A stretch of DNA of 15,359 bases from Mollicutes bacterium (GTDB lineage: Bacteria; Bacillota_I; Bacilli_A; Izemoplasmatales; Izemoplasmataceae): assembly GCA_003551405.1 (NCBI GenBank), contig PUMO01000151.1:1-15359 (forward strand), given 5' to 3'. The notes beneath the pieces were generated by a model. The model had not been told where the DNA came from, ran no database searches, and saw only the letters and a list, made by a program, of their open reading frames with translations. Both the position numbers and the translations under genes were made by a program. How positions within the stretch are numbered: the first letter of the stretch is position 1; each line of letters starts with the position of its first letter. Of this stretch, positions 1-7,518 are shown one piece after another.

Positions 1-2
1 AC

Positions 3-776
3 AAGGCGCTCCCGATTGGCACCATCTTAACGCTCGCTGCGACGGGCAGTGAAACCAACGGCAATGCCGTGCTTTCCAATGATGATACCGGTGAAAAGCG
101 CAACATTAAAAATTCCATCCTGATGCCGGTCTTTTCCATCATTGACCCTGAATATACCAAAAGTGTACCTACCCACCATGTCATTGCAGGGTCCATTGAT
201 ATCATGATGCATGTGTTTGAACAATATTTTTCTAAAACACCCCATACCGACACCAGTGATTATATGTCCATAGGGGTGCTTAGAAGCGTGATTGACAATA
301 CGCGCCGTGTCCTTAAGGGCGAGGATTCGTATGAAGCACGCGCCAATTTATCCTGGGCGTCCACGCTTGCGCTTTCATGGATCTTGCAGATGGGCAAGAT
401 TGGCGACTGGGCCTCACACCGCATTTCTTATCCCATCACCGCTGATTATGGCATCACCCACGGGCTTGCGCTTTCCATTATCCAGCCCGCCTGGATGCAG
501 ATTGCGTTAAGGGAAAACCCTGAGGTGATGCGCTTTCGTTTAAGTCGCATCGGCCGTGAACTCTTTGGGATAGAAGAACCTGAGGCGGTCATTGAAGCAT
601 TTAAGGATCTATTCCGTGAATTTGGTGCCCCTGCACGTTTCACTGAAGCCGGTGTAACCATCCGCGATGATGATGCTGTGAGGATGGCTAAAACCGCCGT
701 AGAACTTGGGAATGTTGGAAACACAATTGAAGTTGATGAAGCGCGCGCAGTCGACATATTTAACGCCGCGCGCTAG
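3..776 (+). CDS. Iron-containing alcohol dehydrogenase (BdhA/YugJ-like), 5' end outside window
   Basis: This is the C-terminal 257 residues of a group III iron-dependent alcohol dehydrogenase, a cytoplasmic NAD(P)H enzyme that reduces aldehydes such as butanal or acetaldehyde to alcohols. The open frame runs in from the left edge, so the N-terminal part of the nucleotide domain is missing; full-length relatives are near 390 residues. Seen directly: a family segment PIGTILTLAATGSE at the start, and the four expected metal ligands, Asp (bases 198-200) and His (210-212) in SIDIMMH, His (417-419) in DWASH and His (459-461) in GITHG. The gene ends in TAG, and the next gene follows 8 bases later, so the two are probably co-transcribed. 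The family assignment is firm. The closest named relatives are BdhA/YugJ, but the true substrate cannot be read from sequence. Confidence 0.9.
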   Translation, partial: KALPIGTILTLAATGSETNGNAVLSNDDTGEKRNIKNSILMPVFSIIDPEYTKSVPTHHVIAGSIDIMMHVFEQYFSKTPHTDTSDYMSIGVLRSVIDNTRRVLKGEDSYEARANLSWASTLALSWILQMGKIGDWASHRISYPITADYGITHGLALSIIQPAWMQIALRENPEVMRFRLSRIGRELFGIEEPEAVIEAFKDLFREFGAPARFTEAGVTIRDDDAVRMAKTAVELGNVGNTIEVDEARAVDIFNAAR

Positions 777-784
777 AGGTGCTT

Positions 785-1342
785 ATGGAACGCTATACCC
801 TTTTAATTCATACCAATGATGCCATTGCCCCTTTCAAGGCAAGCCTTGAAGGGGTTTTTTCCACGTCCAGCGTTCATGTGATGGACAGTAAAACTTTGTG
901 CATTGATGGCGTCTATCCCGAACTTGACGCGCCGCTTGATGATCTGCGCAATATGTTAAGTTTGGATTTTGAGACCCTTCTTACATTTCTCGTTGTGCCC
1001 AGCGGGGTTATGCGTTGGTGCGGGGAGGCATCTCTCTTAGAAATGATTCGTTTGCTTGAGGCTGGGACCCATGCGTTTGATGCCGCGCTGGTTCGCATTT
1101 TTAGCCAAAAGCCTGAAATGGTACACTGGCTTAAACAGCCACTAAAAGACCAGTTGAGTTCCCCGCTCATTAAAAGCGCCCTTGCACTTGGCCATGCCAA
1201 CCTTAATACCGTCAAAGCCGCCAAGAACCTTTTCATCCACCGCAATACGCTGCTTTACCGGATTGAACAAATCGAAATGGCGACGGGTCTAAAGCCCAAC
1301 CATTTTAATGGCGCGTTGATTTTCAGGTTACTTCTTTTGTAG
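785..1342 (+). CDS. Short protein with C-terminal PucR-type helix-turn-helix (putative regulator)
   Basis: A 185-residue protein. Residues about 130-185 match the PucR C-terminal DNA-binding domain (HTH_30): the helix-turn-helix core reads NTVKAAKNLFIHRNTLLYRI, followed by EQIEMATGLK and a hydrophobic tail. The first 130 residues have no motif I recognise; typical PucR/CdaR regulators are much longer, so this is a compact version. I chose ATG 785 because AGAGG at 775-779 sits 5 bases upstream; the in-frame GTG at 779 overlaps that site and has none of its own. Its ribosome binding site overlaps the stop of the alcohol dehydrogenase gene, which implies one operon and suggests, by inference only, that it controls that gene or a linked pathway. 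It ends in TAG 10 bases or so before a pair of inverted repeats. Confidence 0.75.
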   Translation: MERYTLLIHTNDAIAPFKASLEGVFSTSSVHVMDSKTLCIDGVYPELDAPLDDLRNMLSLDFETLLTFLVVPSGVMRWCGEASLLEMIRLLEAGTHAFDAALVRIFSQKPEMVHWLKQPLKDQLSSPLIKSALALGHANLNTVKAAKNLFIHRNTLLYRIEQIEMATGLKPNHFNGALIFRLLLL

Positions 1343-1345
1343 TTT

Positions 1346-1384
1346 TGTGCACGTTGCACATGGCTTGTAAAGCACAAACCATGT
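1346..1384. promoter_or_regulatory. Two adjacent inverted repeats upstream of the ABC ATPase gene (candidate operator)
   Basis: Two palindromes sit almost end to end. The first is TGTGCA (1346-1351), 3 bases, TGCACA (1355-1360), a perfect 6-base match. The second is ACATGGCTTGT (1358-1368), 5 bases, ACAAACCATGT (1374-1384), matching at 10 of 11 positions. No T-run follows on the plus strand, so this is not a normal intrinsic terminator. A weak promoter can be drawn through it (TTGTAA at 1365-1370, 18 bases, TAAAGT at 1389-1394), which would place the second palindrome over the -35 and spacer, where repressors often bind. It does not fit the catabolite-response (cre) consensus because the central CG and spacing are wrong. 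Operator function is inference. Confidence 0.4.
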
Positions 1385-1405
1385 AAAATAAAGTCAGTTT
1401 GAGTG

Positions 1406-1412
1406 AAGGAGG
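1406..1412 (+). promoter_or_regulatory. Ribosome binding site fixing the ABC ATPase start
   Basis: AAGGAGG, 8 bases before ATG 1421. It decides against the in-frame GTG at 1403, which lies upstream of the site. Confidence 0.85.
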
Positions 1413-1420
1413 TTTGTATC

Positions 1421-2524
1421 ATGGGTGAATTATCGTTTAAAGGCATAAAGAAAATTTATGAAAGTGATGTCCAAGCGGTTGCGGACTTCAATTTGGAAGT
1501 AGAAGACAAAGAATTTATCGTCTTCGTTGGTCCTTCAGGGTGCGGAAAATCAACAACCCTCCGCATGATTGCAGGGCTTGAAGATATTACCGAAGGGGAT
1601 CTCTACATTGACGGTAAACGCGTCAATGATGTGCCCCCAAAAGACCGCAACATTGCGATGGTTTTTCAGTCATACGCACTGTATCCGCATATGACTGTGT
1701 TTGATAACATGGCATTTGGGCTTAAACTCCGCAAATGGCCAAAAGAAGAAATCAACGAACGCGTAGACAATGCGGCGAAAATTTTGGGACTTGAAGACTT
1801 GCTTGACCGCAAACCCAAAGCACTCTCAGGCGGGCAGCGTCAACGTGTTGCCCTGGGGCGTGCGATTGTCCGTGATGCCGGCGTGTTCCTCATGGATGAG
1901 CCGCTCAGTAACTTGGATGCGAAACTGCGTGTGCAAATGCGCGCGGAGCTCATCAAGTTGCATGCACGTATTGAGACGACCACCATTTATGTCACCCACG
2001 ACCAGGTCGAAGCCATGACCATGGCTGATCGCATCGTTGTCATGAATGACGGCTATATCCAGCAAGTTGGGCATCCAAGTGATGTTTACAACTATCCGAA
2101 CAATTTATTTGTGGCAGGCTTTATCGGCACACCTTCGATGAACTTCATTGATGGTGAAGTGACCAGCAACGGTACGTTTAAAAATGATGAGGCGGAAATC
2201 CCTATCCTTGAATCCCAGTTTGACACATTAAAAAAACAAGGCTACGTTGGTAAACCTGTCAAACTTGGTATCCGTCCTGAAGACATTCATGACGATAACA
2301 ATGTGAAAACAGCCTATCCTGAAGCCATCATCAATTTTAAAGTTGATGTGGCCGAACTGCTCGGTAGTGAAACCAATATCACGACCGCTGTAGGCGACAA
2401 TAAAATTGTTGCGCGCGTTGATGCGCGTACGGACGTTAAAATGGGCGACGAAGTTGAACTTGTGCTTGATATGAACAAAGTGCACTACTTTGACCCGCAG
2501 ACTGAACAACGCATTCGTGATTAA
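1421..2524 (+). CDS. Carbohydrate ABC transporter ATP-binding protein (MsmX/MsmK/UgpC type)
   Basis: A 367-residue ATPase that powers sugar import as a dimer on the inner face of the membrane. All nucleotide-binding motifs are visible: Walker A GPSGCGKST (37-45), Q-loop glutamine 83, signature LSGGQ (135-139), Walker B VFLMDE (155-160) and switch histidine 193. The C-terminal third carries the extra OB-fold (TOBE) domain typical of the MalK/UgpC/MsmX group, including GIRPEDI. No permease or binding-protein gene is next to it; single orphan ATPases of this kind (MsmX in Bacillus subtilis, MsmK in streptococci) are known to serve several sugar transporters. It is flanked by a candidate operator upstream and a terminator downstream, so it appears to be a single-gene unit. 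The transported sugar cannot be told from the sequence. Confidence 0.93.
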   Translation: MGELSFKGIKKIYESDVQAVADFNLEVEDKEFIVFVGPSGCGKSTTLRMIAGLEDITEGDLYIDGKRVNDVPPKDRNIAMVFQSYALYPHMTVFDNMAFGLKLRKWPKEEINERVDNAAKILGLEDLLDRKPKALSGGQRQRVALGRAIVRDAGVFLMDEPLSNLDAKLRVQMRAELIKLHARIETTTIYVTHDQVEAMTMADRIVVMNDGYIQQVGHPSDVYNYPNNLFVAGFIGTPSMNFIDGEVTSNGTFKNDEAEIPILESQFDTLKKQGYVGKPVKLGIRPEDIHDDNNVKTAYPEAIINFKVDVAELLGSETNITTAVGDNKIVARVDARTDVKMGDEVELVLDMNKVHYFDPQTEQRIRD

Positions 2525-2530
2525 TGTAAC

Positions 2531-2561
2531 CCACAACAGCCCACGCTGTTGTGGTTTTTTT
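2531..2561 (+). terminator. Intrinsic terminator after the ABC ATPase gene
   Basis: A perfect 10-base-pair stem, CCACAACAGC (2531-2540) with GCTGTTGTGG (2545-2554), a 4-base loop and a run of seven T. It lies 6 bases after the stop codon. Confidence 0.93.
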
Positions 2562-2600
2562 ATGAAGTACGCGCAACGTATTTTTTCTTATATGCCGGTG

Positions 2601-2609
2601 TGTTATGCT
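2601..2609 (+). promoter_or_regulatory. Candidate extended -10 promoter for the DUF624/fbp pair
   Basis: TGTTATGCT gives the extended -10 form TGnTATnnT, with the hexamer TATGCT at 2604-2609, 36 bases before ATG 2646. No good -35 box is seen 16-18 bases upstream (only a T-run), as is common for extended -10 promoters. It follows directly on the preceding terminator. Confidence 0.45.
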
Positions 2610-2645
2610 AGTGTTAAGATAAATTTTTAACAAAAAGGTGACAAT

Positions 2646-3251
2646 ATGAATAAACCAACCAACATTTATGAACGCATCATAGAATATGTTTTTATTATGT
2701 TCTTATTTGCCGTTTACTCAGTATTGGGACTGTTTCTTACCACCGGTGCTGCGTTTTCTGCGGGGTTTATGAGTGCGCGCGAACGTCAAAAAAATGAAAC
2801 CGATGCACCCACCCATGTCATTTTTCACAGACAATTCATTGATTCGTTTAAACCAGCAACCTTCACCTGGGTGATCATGGTGGTGCTTGGCCTTGGCATT
2901 GTGCAGCTTTATGCGTGGGCGTTTGATCCTTCGTCCGTGCCGCGATTAATCGTCTTTTATGTTGCCCTGCTTTACTGGGCGCTGTTTCATCTATATATTT
3001 ATCCTTTGCATTCGGTTTTCAAGCATCGCGGACCACTTCATGTTATTAAAAACACGATGCTCATTATCCACTTGCATCCGAAAGTGCTTTTTAAGATGCT
3101 TGTGATTGCGTCCATTATGTTTTTATTGATTGAAACCATTCACCCAGTGTTAACACCGGTTGCGCTGACACTCTATTTTTATTTACAAGCGCGTTGGCTG
3201 TCACCAACGTTTGATTTTTATATTGAACGCGTCAAGGCGCGGGAAAATTAA
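2646..3251 (+). CDS. YesL-like (DUF624) integral membrane protein, function unknown
   Basis: A 201-residue membrane protein. Hydrophobic segments fall at about 11-33, 73-93, 101-121, 148-165 and 167-182, so four or five membrane spans. The layout fits the DUF624/YesL family: an N-terminal GLFLTTGAAF stretch, a charged linker with an F-x-x-SFK-type motif near 64-69, and IYPLHSVFKH (118-127) followed by the conserved KN pair near 135-136. Length is close to that of YesL (about 200 residues). In Bacillus, YesL is encoded beside sugar ABC transporter genes; here the sugar ATPase gene is just upstream but separated by a terminator. AAAGGTG at 2634-2640 precedes the ATG by 5 bases. fbp begins 14 bases downstream, so the two probably share a transcript. 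The molecular role is unknown; the family call is moderately sure. Confidence 0.65.
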   Translation: MNKPTNIYERIIEYVFIMFLFAVYSVLGLFLTTGAAFSAGFMSARERQKNETDAPTHVIFHRQFIDSFKPATFTWVIMVVLGLGIVQLYAWAFDPSSVPRLIVFYVALLYWALFHLYIYPLHSVFKHRGPLHVIKNTMLIIHLHPKVLFKMLVIASIMFLLIETIHPVLTPVALTLYFYLQARWLSPTFDFYIERVKAREN

Positions 3252-3265
3252 AAGGGGAGAGAACC

Positions 3266-5233
3266 ATGGAACAACGCTATGAACAGAAATATTACGAGCT
3301 TTTAAGTCAACAGTTTCCCAATGTCCAAAGTGCGGCGACGGAACTGATCAACTTAAATGCAATATTGAACTTGCCAAAAGGGACGGAGCACTATATTGCG
3401 GATATTCACGGCGAATATGACGCTTTCAATCATTTTCTTAAAAATGCCAGTGGTATTTTAAAAGAAAAAATCAACCAACACTTTTCAGATCTCGACAGTG
3501 ATAACCGGCGGCGTTTTTCGTTCTTTTTATACTATCCGCACGACATGCTTAACAAATATCAAAAAGCGTGGGATGCGGCGTCCTTTGAATTGTTGTTAAG
3601 GGATGTCCTTAAACGGATGGTTGCGCTTGCACGCATTATTGCGACCAAATATACGAAAAGCCATGTCGGTAAAAATTTACCCAAGGAATTTTCCTATATC
3701 ATTCAAGAACTGCTTTATGAATCAAACAAACACGAAGACAAACGGGCGTACTATGATGCCATCATCGATGCCATCTTTACGACCGGCCGCGAAAAGAAAC
3801 TGATCATTGAACTTTCACGCTTCATCCGCCGCCTGGCCATTGACCGCCTACACATTGTCGGCGATATTTTTGACCGCGGCCCCAAACCCCATTTGGTCAT
3901 GGAAAAAATCATGAAACAAAAAAATGTCGACATTCAGTGGGGCAACCATGACATTATCTGGATGGGCGCGGCGAGTGGTGACCCTGTGAGTATCGCCAAT
4001 GTGATAAGGATTGCGGCCCGCTATAATAATCTTGACTGTCTAGAAGACGGCTATGGCATTAATTTGCGGTATTTATCGAGTTTCGCCAATGATGCCTATA
4101 AAGACGATCCATGCACCAATTTTTATCCGAAAAATCTTTCAAACGAAAACGCCATGCTCGATGACCCAGTCTACGTTGCAAGAATGCATAAAGCCATCAG
4201 TGTCATTCAGTTTAAACTTGAACAGGCAGTCATTGATGCCAACCCTGGGTTTGGCCTTGAAAACCGTGCCATCTTAAAAACCATAGACAAAGAAAACAAC
4301 ACCGTAGTGGTTGATGGTAAAAGCTTTGAACTCAATACTGCGCATTTTCCAACCGTTTATCCCAATGACCCTACTGCACTCAGTCATGGGGAAGAAAAAG
4401 TCATCAAACATTTGCGTCAAATGTTTTTACATAACGAAATGCTTCAAGACCATATTCGCTTCATGTTTAGAAAAGGCTCAATGTATTTAAAAGCCAATGA
4501 TACGTTGCTTTTTCATGCAGGGTTCCCAATCAATGAAGACGGTACCTTTTTAGAACAATCGATTGATGGTGTCACCTACATGGGCAAAGGGCTTTTTGAC
4601 ATGTTCGAAAGCAAGCTGCGCAATGCTTACTTGAACCGCTATGAACCCAATAATCCTGAGCGTGATTTTTTCATGATCCTTTGGCAAGGGCCATCAAGTC
4701 CCCTGTTTGCCAAAGATTCCATGCGGACCTTTGAACGCTACTTCATTGATGACAAATCGATTCACAAAGAACACATGAATCCTTACTTCAACCGCCGCGA
4801 AGACCATGACCTGCTTGACCGTATTTTTCAGGCCTTTGGCATGGACCCTGCAAGAGGAAAAATCATCAACGGCCATGTCCCCCTTGATGTCACCAAAGGC
4901 GAAGACGTTGTTCTTGCGGATAAGCGGATGTATTTGATTGATGGGGGCATGTCGAAACAATACGCTTCAAAAACCGATATCGGTGGTTATACATTGATCA
5001 GCGACTCGTATGCTTACTTTTTAGTCTCTCACCAACGTTTTGATGGGTATGAATCATTGATTGCCCAAGAAAAAGACATCATTTCTGTGACCCACAGTGA
5101 AGACATCAATCACCGCCGCACGTATATTTATGACACGGATAACGGGGTGAAACTCAAAGGCCGCGTGGCCGATTTATCCCGCCTGATTGAACTTTATAAA
5201 AGTGGTGCGCTTAAAGAAAAACCAAGTGCATAG
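3266..5233 (+). CDS. fbp: Fructose-1,6-bisphosphatase, class III
   Basis: A 655-residue enzyme that hydrolyses fructose 1,6-bisphosphate to fructose 6-phosphate, the committed step of gluconeogenesis. Class III enzymes are unrelated to the common FBPases and belong to the calcineurin-like phosphoesterases; Bacillus subtilis Fbp is about 670 residues. The metal-site motifs are all present: DIHGE (46-50), GDIFDRG (199-205), GNHD (226-229), a later LFHAGFP and INGHVP. The start ATG has AAGGGGAG about 7 bases upstream and overlaps no other gene. It follows the DUF624 gene by 14 bases and ends at a terminator, so those two genes form a unit. In Bacillus the enzyme responds to phosphoenolpyruvate and AMP; nothing visible here confirms that. 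Assignment is secure. Confidence 0.95.
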   Translation: MEQRYEQKYYELLSQQFPNVQSAATELINLNAILNLPKGTEHYIADIHGEYDAFNHFLKNASGILKEKINQHFSDLDSDNRRRFSFFLYYPHDMLNKYQKAWDAASFELLLRDVLKRMVALARIIATKYTKSHVGKNLPKEFSYIIQELLYESNKHEDKRAYYDAIIDAIFTTGREKKLIIELSRFIRRLAIDRLHIVGDIFDRGPKPHLVMEKIMKQKNVDIQWGNHDIIWMGAASGDPVSIANVIRIAARYNNLDCLEDGYGINLRYLSSFANDAYKDDPCTNFYPKNLSNENAMLDDPVYVARMHKAISVIQFKLEQAVIDANPGFGLENRAILKTIDKENNTVVVDGKSFELNTAHFPTVYPNDPTALSHGEEKVIKHLRQMFLHNEMLQDHIRFMFRKGSMYLKANDTLLFHAGFPINEDGTFLEQSIDGVTYMGKGLFDMFESKLRNAYLNRYEPNNPERDFFMILWQGPSSPLFAKDSMRTFERYFIDDKSIHKEHMNPYFNRREDHDLLDRIFQAFGMDPARGKIINGHVPLDVTKGEDVVLADKRMYLIDGGMSKQYASKTDIGGYTLISDSYAYFLVSHQRFDGYESLIAQEKDIISVTHSEDINHRRTYIYDTDNGVKLKGRVADLSRLIELYKSGALKEKPSA

Positions 5234-5246
5234 CTTACGCACGCGC

Positions 5247-5279
5247 ATAGCGGATGGAGGGTTTCCGTCCGCTATTTTT
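5247..5279 (+). terminator. Intrinsic terminator after fbp
   Basis: Stem ATAGCGGATGG (5247-5257) with CCGTCCGCTAT (5265-5275), 11 pairs including one G-U, extendable by one A-T, followed by TTTTT. It begins 13 bases after the fbp stop. Confidence 0.9.
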
Positions 5280-5327
5280 AGACTGATTAACTCCTATTTG
5301 GAAATTATATAAAAAAGTGCGTTTTGC

Positions 5328-5378
5328 GTGACTGTTTTTTTCCCTTACGTTATGATGAACTTGTCATACAGTTATGAT
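5328..5378 (+). promoter_or_regulatory. Candidate promoter region of the pdh operon with repeated GTTATGAT
   Basis: The best fit is -35 GTGACT (5328-5333), a 17-base spacer and -10 TATGAT (5351-5356). A second TATGAT lies at 5373-5378 with a poor -35 match (TTATGA, 5350-5355). The octamer GTTATGAT occurs at both 5349-5356 and 5371-5378, exactly 22 bases apart, and TCATA at 5364-5368 is its inverted half between them. The leader from the first -10 to the start codon is about 70 bases and very AT-rich. This may be two promoters, or one promoter with regulator sites; both readings are inference. Confidence 0.5.
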
Positions 5379-5414
5379 ATTTTTTTACCTAAAATAATTT
5401 ATATTTTTTATAAT

Positions 5415-5422
5415 AAAGGAGG
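5415..5422 (+). promoter_or_regulatory. Ribosome binding site fixing the pdhA start
   Basis: AAAGGAGG, 7 bases before ATG 5430. It excludes the longer in-frame reading from GTG 5328, which would add 34 residues unlike any PdhA and would start inside the candidate -35 box. Confidence 0.9.
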
Positions 5423-5429
5423 CATTTTC

Positions 5430-6527
5430 ATGCTATTCGACCAGTATGATCCCTTAAAAGGGGAAATGTTCACAGTCTTGGACAAAGACGGAAAAGTCGT
5501 CAATAAAGACTATGAACCATCCATCGATGATGAAACGCTTGTGCATATGTATAAAACCATGCAACTCGCGCGCATCGCTGACATTAAAGCGTTACAATAT
5601 CAACGCCAGGGGCGTATGCTAACGTTTGCGCCTGTGCAAGGTCAAGAAGCATCACAAGTCGGGCCCATGGCCGCGACTGAACAAAAAGACTGGTTGGTCC
5701 CCGCATTCCGCGAAGCGGCCGCCATGCTTTATAAAGGGGCAACCCTTTATCAAAACTACCTTTATTGGTATGGGAATGAGCTAGGAAGCCAATATGATGA
5801 GGGCGTGAACATCATGCCTGTCAACGTACCGATTGGCTCACAAATCAACCATGCGGCCGGTGTTGCGCATGCGGCGAAGATCAAAGGCACCGATGAAGTC
5901 GCGATTACCTACATTGGTGATGGCGGTACTTCAAATGGTGAATTTCACGAAGGAGTCAACTGGGGTGGTGTTTATGACCTGCCAATGGTAACCATCATCC
6001 AAAACAACCAATATGCCATTTCTACCCCGCGCTCTCAAGCGACCAGGGCGAAAACATTGGCTCAAAAAGCCCACGCTTACGGCATTCCAGGCATTCAAGT
6101 GGATGGGAATGACGCTTTAGCTATGTATGCGGCGACATCTGAAGCCGTCAAACGCGCAAGAAACGGGGAAGGACCAACCCTCATTGAAGCGGTCACTTAT
6201 CGTATGGGCCCCCACACGACCAGTGATGACCCAACCATTTACCGCAGTGAAGAAGAGGTGAATGAGTGGAGAGAAAAAGATCCACTGACACGTTTTTATA
6301 AGTATCTTGCGAACCGTAAACTTTGGAACAAAGAAAAAGACGACGCGCTTCAAGAGGAACTTAAGAAATTTGTGGCCGATACGTTCAAGCAAGTTGAAAA
6401 TGCACCACATCCAACCCTTGATGAAGTCTTTGATTATACATATGAAACCTTGCCTGAAGATCTAAAACGACAAAAAGAAGCCATTCGTGCTTACCAAGAA
6501 CAACAAGAAAGTGGCGGTGATGAATAA
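5430..6527 (+). CDS. pdhA: Pyruvate dehydrogenase E1 component, alpha subunit
   Basis: A 365-residue thiamine-diphosphate subunit which with PdhB forms the E1 tetramer that decarboxylates pyruvate and passes the acetyl group to lipoate on PdhC. The cofactor motif runs from GDGGTSNG (163-170) to QNN (191-193), with the usual spacing. The active-site loop YRMGPHTTSDDPT (257-269) has the conserved His 262. Length matches Bacillus-type PdhA (about 370). It opens a four-gene operon, and its TAA stop shares its last A with the pdhB ATG, so the two subunits are translationally coupled. Related E1 enzymes act on branched-chain oxo acids or acetoin. The gene order and PdhA-like similarity along the whole length favour pyruvate, but substrate is inferred. 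Confidence 0.93.
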   Translation: MLFDQYDPLKGEMFTVLDKDGKVVNKDYEPSIDDETLVHMYKTMQLARIADIKALQYQRQGRMLTFAPVQGQEASQVGPMAATEQKDWLVPAFREAAAMLYKGATLYQNYLYWYGNELGSQYDEGVNIMPVNVPIGSQINHAAGVAHAAKIKGTDEVAITYIGDGGTSNGEFHEGVNWGGVYDLPMVTIIQNNQYAISTPRSQATRAKTLAQKAHAYGIPGIQVDGNDALAMYAATSEAVKRARNGEGPTLIEAVTYRMGPHTTSDDPTIYRSEEEVNEWREKDPLTRFYKYLANRKLWNKEKDDALQEELKKFVADTFKQVENAPHPTLDEVFDYTYETLPEDLKRQKEAIRAYQEQQESGGDE

Positions 6528-7504
6528 TGGCGACCATGACACTATTAAAAGCAATCAATAACGCACTGGACCAACAACTTAACAATGACAAGTCTGTTGT
6601 ACTTTACGGTGAAGATGCCGGTTTTGAAGGCGGTGTGTTCCGCGTCACAGCAGGGCTTCAAAAAACACACGGTAAAGACCGTGTCTTCGATACCCCAATC
6701 AGCGAAGCGGGGATTATCGGGACGGCCATCGGTATGGCCTCTAATGGGATGCGCCCGGTAACTGAAATTCAGTTTAGTGGCTTCATGTTCCCAGGCTTTA
6801 ACCAAATGGCTGTGCACATGGCCCGCATGCGCAACCGTTCCCGCGGAAAATATAACCTCCCCATCGTGGTCCGCATGCCTTATGGTGGCGGAGTTCGCGC
6901 GCTTGAACACCACAGTGAATCTCTTGAGACCCTCTTTGCGCACATTCCCGGTCTCAAACTCGTCATTCCTTCCACACCTTATGATGCCAAAGGGCTCATG
7001 ACGGCCGCAATTAAGGATAATGACCCTGTCATTTATTTCGAACCGAAGAAAATTTATCGTGCCTTCAAACAAGAAGTGCCCGAAGAAGAATACGAAGTGG
7101 AAATTGGAAAAGCGCGCACCGTTCAAGAAGGCAGCGACATTACGGTGGTTTCCTGGGGTGCGATGCTCCATGAAACCATGAAAGCCATCAAGGAACTGGG
7201 TGATGACATTTCCGTTGAATTGATTGATTTGCGTACCATTGCGCCAATGGATAGTGACGCGGTGGTTGAATCAGTCAAAAAGACAGGCCGTCTCCTTGTT
7301 GTCCATGAAGCGGTTAAGACGCTCGGCATCGGTTCAGAACTGATCAGCCGCGTCAATGAAGGGGCATTTTTTCACCTAGAAGCACAGCCTACACGTTTAA
7401 CATCCCCAGATATTACCGTGCCGCTTCCAAAAGGTGAGCGTCATCACATCGTTGATGCGCCACGCATCAAACAAGAAATCGAAAAAGTCGCATATTTTGA
7501 ATAA
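6527..7504 (+). CDS. pdhB: Pyruvate dehydrogenase E1 component, beta subunit
   Basis: A 325-residue subunit, the usual length, that completes the E1 thiamine-diphosphate site. The catalytic glutamate is Glu 60 in DTPISEAGIIG, the residue that activates the cofactor in this family. The segment RMPYGGGVRALEHHSES (116-132) carries the conserved active-site histidine region (His 128/129), and the C-terminal transketolase domain includes LIDLRTIAPMD and a VHEA motif. The ATG overlaps the pdhA stop by one base, and a weak site, GGTGAT, lies at 6515-6520 inside pdhA, so translation probably depends on coupling. pdhC follows after 14 bases. Confidence 0.95.
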   Translation: MATMTLLKAINNALDQQLNNDKSVVLYGEDAGFEGGVFRVTAGLQKTHGKDRVFDTPISEAGIIGTAIGMASNGMRPVTEIQFSGFMFPGFNQMAVHMARMRNRSRGKYNLPIVVRMPYGGGVRALEHHSESLETLFAHIPGLKLVIPSTPYDAKGLMTAAIKDNDPVIYFEPKKIYRAFKQEVPEEEYEVEIGKARTVQEGSDITVVSWGAMLHETMKAIKELGDDISVELIDLRTIAPMDSDAVVESVKKTGRLLVVHEAVKTLGIGSELISRVNEGAFFHLEAQPTRLTSPDITVPLPKGERHHIVDAPRIKQEIEKVAYFE

Positions 7505-7518
7505 AGGAGTGAGACCCA

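Noticed and set aside
1358..1384. Reading the inverted repeat as a terminator for the upstream operon or as a cre site
   Set aside because: No T-run follows the stem on the plus strand, and the central bases and spacing do not match the catabolite-response consensus.
5280..5429. A riboswitch or T-box leader before pdhA
   Set aside because: The gap is short, AT-rich and lacks a stable multi-helix fold or a terminator; it reads as promoter plus a short leader.
6545..7171. A 208-codon open frame on the minus strand inside pdhB
   Set aside because: It is antisense to a clearly conserved gene, has no ribosome binding site or recognisable domain, and its composition follows from the codon pattern of pdhB.
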